DNA of 64,000 bases from Hyphomicrobiales bacterium (GTDB taxonomy: Bacteria > Pseudomonadota > Alphaproteobacteria > Rhizobiales > HXMU1428-3), in contig JAJFHX010000006.1 in NCBI GenBank assembly GCA_021775425.1, forward strand, positions 42,780 through 106,779, read 5' to 3'. The translations under genes and the position numbers were made by a program. The notes beneath the pieces were generated by a model, which saw nothing but the letters and a program-made list of their open reading frames with translations, ran no database searches and was not told where the DNA came from. This document shows positions 59,984 to 64,000 of the stretch, piece after piece (the first letter of the stretch is position 1; each line of letters opens with the position of its first letter).

Positions 59984-61318
59984 ATGAAAACCGAATTCAC
60001 CAAACGCCAGCTTCGAAATGCAGATACGCAGCTTGCCAATGACATTTTCCGCCGCTGTGTTCATTGCGGCCTTTGCACGGCGACCTGCTCCAGCTATGTG
60101 GTGTTGGGGGATGAGCGGGACAGCCCGCGTGGCCGGATTTATATGATTAAGGAGATGCTGGAAACCGGAGCAGCCCCTGACCAAACACTGACCAAACATA
60201 TGGACAGGTGTCTTTCCTGTTTTTCATGCATGACGACCTGTCCATCGGGTGTTGATTATATGCATCTCTCTGATCTTGCGCGGCAGGAAATAGAAGAAAA
60301 AGGACACCGTTCTTTGCGGGTGCGGATGATGCGCTCCTTGTTGAGTGAGACTTTGCCTTACCCTAAGAAACTCGCCGTCTCGCTATGGCTGGGAAAGCTG
60401 GCACGGCCGTTTCGCTCGCTGTTTAAAGCTATTGGATTTAAAGAAATGCATGCCATGCTTGAGCTGATGCCGAAAAAAATGAAGCGGTCAGCCGAGTTTG
60501 CCGGTGGTGGCACAGCCCGGCCACTTGGGCAACAACATAAACGGGTTTTGCTGATGACGGGGTGCGCACAAAAAGTCATTCGCCCCTCGATTAATGATGC
60601 AAGCATCAGACTGATGGCCAGACAGGGTATTGAAGTGGTGATCCCGAAGAACATTGGCTGTTGCGGTGCTCTTGACCAGCATATGGGACGGGAAAAAGCG
60701 GCTGTGCAGCACGCGTTGCGCAACTTAAAAATCTGGCAGGCAGAAGAGGAACATGGCCCGATAGACGGCATTATCATGAACACTTCGGGTTGCGGAACCA
60801 CTGTAAAAGATTATGGTCACCTGCTTTCTAAACAAAAAGGCATCGCTGAGGAAGTTGAGCGGCTTACTGAGAAGGTTTTTGATATCAGCGAATTTCTTAT
60901 GAATTCGGATTTACGGACGGCTGAACAATGGACTGACCTGAAAGTTGCTGTACATATGCCGTGTTCGATGATGCACGGGCAGAAGATTACTCACCAGCCA
61001 GCTGATCTTTTGCAAAATGCCGGCTTTACTGTAATGACACTGGATGAGGCACATATCTGTTGCGGGTCAGCTGGAACATATAACATTCTGCAACCGGAAA
61101 TCGCCACTTCTCTTGGTGAGCGTAAGGCTGAACATATCAACCGGGTCAAGCCAGATATAGTCGCGACCGGCAACCTTGGATGTTTAACGCAGATGTCGCA
61201 TTATTCTTCGACGCCGATTGTTCATTTTATAGAATTGCTGGACTGGGCTTATGGCGGGCCCTGCCCGGAAAGCCTTGAACATTTCCAGAACCGGGTGGAT
61301 AAACTGGCTAAAGATTAA
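59984..61318 (+). CDS. glcF: Glycolate oxidase iron-sulfur subunit GlcF
   Basis: GlcF passes electrons from GlcDE to the membrane quinone pool. The 444-residue product has two 4Fe-4S motifs near the N-terminus, CVHCGLCTATCSSY and CLSCFSCMTTCPSG, followed by two CCG domains with GCCGALDQHMG and CCGSAGTYNI. The first motif ends with CS where most members have CP, a mild deviation. It is the last gene of the glcDEF set. Confidence 0.95.
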   Translation: MKTEFTKRQLRNADTQLANDIFRRCVHCGLCTATCSSYVVLGDERDSPRGRIYMIKEMLETGAAPDQTLTKHMDRCLSCFSCMTTCPSGVDYMHLSDLARQEIEEKGHRSLRVRMMRSLLSETLPYPKKLAVSLWLGKLARPFRSLFKAIGFKEMHAMLELMPKKMKRSAEFAGGGTARPLGQQHKRVLLMTGCAQKVIRPSINDASIRLMARQGIEVVIPKNIGCCGALDQHMGREKAAVQHALRNLKIWQAEEEHGPIDGIIMNTSGCGTTVKDYGHLLSKQKGIAEEVERLTEKVFDISEFLMNSDLRTAEQWTDLKVAVHMPCSMMHGQKITHQPADLLQNAGFTVMTLDEAHICCGSAGTYNILQPEIATSLGERKAEHINRVKPDIVATGNLGCLTQMSHYSSTPIVHFIELLDWAYGGPCPESLEHFQNRVDKLAKD

Positions 61319-61512
61319 GCCATTTTCGTGCTTATGAAATTTATGCTGACCCTCATCAATTGTACAATTTTTAGCTTTTTGAGCGGAATATATGCATTTC
61401 ATGCATTATATTTGGGCTTAAATAGCTAAAATTTTAAAAAAATGAACTTCTTATTAGTAATCTCTCCTTAATGTAAATCATTAGTTTAGTTTATATTAGA
61501 GGACCTTTGCTT

Positions 61513-62283
61513 ATGAGTCGCGCTTTTCGCATTGAACGGTATCTTGACCCGGTTGAGACAGTTGAATTCACCCCGAAGTCACAGAATAAAGACCAGGATA
61601 CGCGCCATAAAGAAATTATGGATAAGCTCAACAGCATCGAAGCCGCGCTCGCCAATGGTGGTGGTGGCAGTGCTGATGTCCTCGCATTTCATGCCGAGCA
61701 AGCCAAGCAGGCTGCAAATGACCCCATACATGCTGAAGTGGAAAAGAAGCGTGCTGAACTCATTCATATGAAAAATGAGATGCGCGAAATCTACAAAGCG
61801 ATTGATGACACCAAAACTCAGATTCTGACAATTAAGGAAAGCGGTGCAAATGGCCAGCAAATGGCTCGCGCAGCTGAAGAACTGAGTATGATTGTCAAAG
61901 GCACAGAAGAAGCCACCAATAATATTCTTTGTGCGGCTGAATTAATTGAGGGGAATGCGGCCAATCTTGTCGCCAGCATTGAAAGTGAATCTCAGCAGGC
62001 TATGGCTTGCGAAATTCAAGAGCAGATTGTCGGCATTTTTGAAGCCTGTAATTTTCAGGATCTGACTGGCCAGCGCATCACCAAGGTTGTAAAAACTTTC
62101 TGCTTTATTGAGCAGCGCGTTCTGAAAATGATCGATATCTGGGGCGGGCCTGAAAGCTTTCTTAATGTTACACCTGAAGAGCTTGAAAGCCGCCAGGGAG
62201 ATGGTGCACTACTCAACGGTCCTTCACTTGAAAATGAAACCAGCATTGCCAATCAGGATGATATTGACGCCTTGTTTGACTAA
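61513..62283 (+). CDS. cheZ: CheZ-family protein phosphatase
   Basis: CheZ dephosphorylates CheY-P in chemotaxis. The 256-residue product has a long helical hairpin (about 60-200) and the signature NFQDLTGQRITKVV, containing the Asp and Gln that in E. coli CheZ complete the CheY active site. The acidic C-terminal end QDDIDALFD is typical of CheY-binding tails. ATG 61513 follows AGAGGA; a TTG at 61507 is less likely. No other chemotaxis or flagellar gene is in the window, so its partner is encoded elsewhere. Confidence 0.88.
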   Translation: MSRAFRIERYLDPVETVEFTPKSQNKDQDTRHKEIMDKLNSIEAALANGGGGSADVLAFHAEQAKQAANDPIHAEVEKKRAELIHMKNEMREIYKAIDDTKTQILTIKESGANGQQMARAAEELSMIVKGTEEATNNILCAAELIEGNAANLVASIESESQQAMACEIQEQIVGIFEACNFQDLTGQRITKVVKTFCFIEQRVLKMIDIWGGPESFLNVTPEELESRQGDGALLNGPSLENETSIANQDDIDALFD

Positions 62284-62426
62284 GTCAGCCAGGTGTATTC
62301 AAGAATTTTATTTTGGGCAGTTATTTCCAGAATTCCCGTCACTTTGTATCAGGCGCAATGAAAATGTCATTTGGCCAACACGTTAGGCTGCGTCAATCGC
62401 GGATTTTGACTGAAAGATAGTTTCAC

Positions 62427-62741
62427 CTAGTTTAAAAAGATTTCGATCTTTTTACGTTTGCGGCCAATCCAGTATAACCAGCTTCCAACAAGGCCCAGTG
62501 CCAGCCAGGCTGGTAATAATAATGTCCACTGGATGATTGAATCCCAGACAAGTGGATGTATAGAGTTGGTCACAATATTCTGCAGAAAAGTGAAACTGGC
62601 TTCGTTCAATGAGGTCCAATGGCCACCCAGAGAGGTGATGGAGATATTGCCATTATTGGCCATGGTTTTGGTGCCATCATAGACCAAAGCCATAAAGCCT
62701 AATATTAATATCCATAAGCCAAATATTCGTAATATGAACAT
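62427..62741 (-). CDS. Small conserved membrane protein, two helices
   Basis: This 104-residue protein has hydrophobic helices at about residues 3-22 and 70-92, and ends in a basic GRKRKKIEIF tail. Between them lies a soluble loop beginning DGTKTMANN and containing LGGHWTSLNEASF. I have seen similar unnamed proteins in Rhizobiales, but no function is known to me. It is convergent with cheZ. Confidence 0.7.
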   Translation of the reverse strand: MFILRIFGLWILILGFMALVYDGTKTMANNGNISITSLGGHWTSLNEASFTFLQNIVTNSIHPLVWDSIIQWTLLLPAWLALGLVGSWLYWIGRKRKKIEIFLN

Positions 62742-63287
62742 AGTGCGCTTCTTCTCAATTCAATTTGTGGAATAGGTTCACTATTTCTGAGTCTCTCTTT
62801 GCTGTCCCCAAAATCCGGGGTAGAGAAATTCAGTTTCCACAGGAAGCACGTGGCTCCCTTGCATCGCCGATAAACTGTTTTTTATGTAATAAGTGGGGCG
62901 AAACTCGCCGGAAGGGCATTGAATCAGAGGATGGCTTACGCCAAGTCGTGACTTTGTTGTGTCCTTTCCACTCACTACTCATCTAAAGGACTATGATGAT
63001 CAAACCTGTTGCCGGTAGGCTTTCATTTGTGAAAATACCGCAACAAGTTGCTCATTTTGCAGACAATCAGAATGGCCAGATGAGGTATTCATGTTCAATA
63101 TTTGAACTGACTGGCTGAATTACTGATGCAATAAACATGTCTATGCAAATTATAGTCCAGAATAGAATGTAGTGCTGAATAATTCAATGATTTAGTTACG
63201 ATACTATTAATTTAAAAAAAGCTGTCAGTTTTATTTGAGGCAAATGAATTTTTGCCTTATAGAGATGTGTCCTGGTCGAAGGTGGTG
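62742..63287. other. Intergenic region with no clear gene
   Basis: Two overlapping frames (62765-62986 on plus, 62781-62975 on minus) show no family match or ribosome binding site. The minus frame has CVLC-less, low-complexity content and is not supported. The palindrome-like CCCCAAAATCCGGGG lies at 62806-62820. The region is probably remnant or regulatory DNA upstream of the tRNA block. Confidence 0.5.
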
Positions 63288-63358
63288 TTTCTTTTGCTAA
63301 GCGAACGCTCATCTACGACCCCTCGGATTTTGGTCCGAGGATAAACTGATAGGAGAGG
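63288..63358 (+). repeat. First copy of a 71-bp direct repeat
   Basis: It matches 63419-63489 with only a few differences, at an offset of 131 bases. It includes the stem CCTCGG/CCGAGG (loop ATTTTGGT) and ends with GGAGAGG, the same bases that start the tRNA-Ser gene. The unit probably carries the tRNA promoter or leader. Confidence 0.88.
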
Positions 63359-63419
63359 AGCGCCGGTTGGTCATTTTGCTTGACGAATTGGGGCGCACCA
63401 AAAATGCTGAAGCATTTTT
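63352..63419 (+). ncRNA. Candidate structured small RNA or decayed tRNA-Ser copy
   Basis: After the first repeat copy, GGAGAGG continues into sequence that is not a tRNA but folds: GCGCC (63360-63364) pairs with GGCGC (63392-63396), and TTGGTC pairs with GACGAA inside it. A second stem, AAAAATGCT (63400-63408) with AGCATTTTT (63411-63419), ends in T residues like a terminator. GCCGGTTGGTC resembles the GCCGAGTGGTC of the real tRNA, so decay from a duplicated tRNA-Ser is a rival reading. Confidence 0.45.
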
Positions 63420-63489
63420 ATCTTTTGATGAGCGAACGCTTATCTACGACCCCTCGGATTTTGGTCCGAGGATAAACTGATAGGAGAGG
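63419..63489 (+). repeat. Second copy of the 71-bp direct repeat
   Basis: This copy runs into the functional tRNA-Ser; its last seven bases, GGAGAGG, are the 5' strand of the tRNA acceptor stem. Confidence 0.88.
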
Positions 63490-63572
63490 TGGCCGAGTGG
63501 TCGAAGGCGCACGCTTGGAAAGCGTGTAGGCGGGTAACCGTCTCGGGGGTTCGAATCCCTTCCTCTCCGCCA
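63483..63572 (+). tRNA. tRNA-Ser (anticodon GGA)
   Basis: This is a 90-base gene with an encoded CCA end. The acceptor stem GGAGAGG pairs with CCTCTCC, with G as discriminator. The anticodon loop TTGGAAA gives anticodon GGA, reading UCC and UCU codons. A long variable arm marks it as class II, as expected for serine. The T arm has GTTCGAAT, with two G-T pairs in its stem. Confidence 0.95.
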
Positions 63573-63627
63573 GTTTAATCTTAATTTAATAATATATAGA
63601 GTGAGTTAGCTTTTAACTTCTGACTAT

Positions 63628-63650
63628 AGTCCCCCAACTAGTCCCCAATT
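63628..63650. repeat. Two direct copies of AGTCCCC downstream of tRNA-Ser
   Basis: AGTCCCCCAACT (63628-63639) is followed at once by AGTCCCCAATT (63640-63650). Such short repeats can be integrase or excisionase sites next to tRNA genes, but no integrase is present in the window. Confidence 0.45.
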
Positions 63651-63847
63651 TAAGTTATTTTCTTTTTAAACCCCAGCCCTCTATAAACTCTCATTTCCGA
63701 AAAACTTGTTGTTATAGGTCCGCTTCTGACCCTTAACGGACTTTTAATGTCTTATAAAACTTATGAATTATGCTACACAAGCCAATTTAGGAATTCACAA
63801 TATTATAAAACTAGCTAACTCATAGCAGCTCATACAAGGCTCCCGTA

Positions 63848-64000
63848 ATGCGAAAACCAAAGATTTTCACGACTATTCAAACCTATAGTTGGAATCTTTT
63901 TGTTGCTGATATAATCGCGGGCGCAACTGTAGCCATGGTCGCGTTACCTCTCAGTCTCGCCATTGCGATAGCTTCTGGTGCTGACCCAGCAAAGGGGATT
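63848..64000 (+). CDS. SulP-family anion transporter, N-terminal part
   Basis: The first 51 residues are present; the gene runs off the window. The sequence has the SulP/SLC26 start: a short cytoplasmic lead, then FVADIIAGATVAMVALPLSLA, then IASGADPAKG, which matches the first transmembrane helices of sulfate and bicarbonate transporters. The start is ATG 63848; no strong ribosome binding site is seen. The substrate cannot be judged from this fragment. Confidence 0.85.
   Translation, partial: MRKPKIFTTIQTYSWNLFVADIIAGATVAMVALPLSLAIAIASGADPAKGI

Noticed and set aside
62765..62986. Overlapping frames on both strands upstream of tRNA-Ser
   Set aside because: No ribosome binding site, no family match and no neighbour that suggests a role.

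Overview
The window looks like a chromosomal segment of a moderate-GC alphaproteobacterium, probably related to the Rhizobiales/Hyphomicrobiales. The evidence is gene order and family signatures. The order rpsA, sppA, ihfB, lapA, trpF-trpB-trpA, accD, folC, trxA, addA-addB, murU-like, tsaE-kinase fusion, divL, ahcY, ptsH, EIIA, hprK, chvG-chvI, pckA is one I recognise from that group. So are mdh-sucCD-sucAB-lpd followed by zapE, and hisS-hisZ-hisG. The divL-type histidine kinase with Tyr at the phosphorylation site and the AccD without zinc-finger cysteines are also alphaproteobacterial traits. No database was consulted; all names come from reading the proteins.

Layout: 1-8907 (+) holds the end of rpsA, then sppA, ihfB, a LapA-type membrane protein, trpFBA, accD and folC. 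9083-27432 (-) holds thioredoxin, AddAB recombination nuclease, MurNAc-recycling enzymes fused to or next to TsaE, DivL, AhcY, a regulatory PTS (HPr, EIIA, HprK) and the ChvG/ChvI two-component system. pckA (+) diverges from chvI, followed by a TraB/GumN protein. 31111-40723 (-) is a TCA-cycle cluster: mdh, sucC, sucD, sucA, sucB, a small membrane protein, lpd. zapE follows.

42335-44738 is a complete insertion element of the IS1595 type. It has imperfect 25-bp terminal inverted repeats and an exact 8-bp target duplication (TTGTTTTT). It carries a transposase, a RhuM-family passenger gene overlapping the transposase by ATGA, and an unannotated 34-residue basic ORF behind a very strong ribosome binding site. 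This is the most notable accessory object in the window.

44959-56664 is mixed: a GNAT acetyltransferase, a pentapeptide-repeat membrane protein, DUF454, SDR, DUF2939 and GST-like proteins, hisG-hisZ-hisS, a solitary LutA-like Fe-S protein, DUF3422 and a class I cytochrome c. 57287-61318 (+) is glcDEF (glycolate oxidase), then cheZ, a small membrane protein, tRNA-Ser(GGA) and the start of a SulP transporter. Upstream of the tRNA is a 71-bp direct repeat. The first copy leads into a structured hairpin plus terminator-like stem rather than into a tRNA, so it may be a small RNA or a decayed tRNA gene.

Short degenerate tandem repeats follow or overlap the stop codons of rpsA, trpA and folC, suggesting slipped-strand expansion in this genome. 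Most of the window is ordinary core metabolism.
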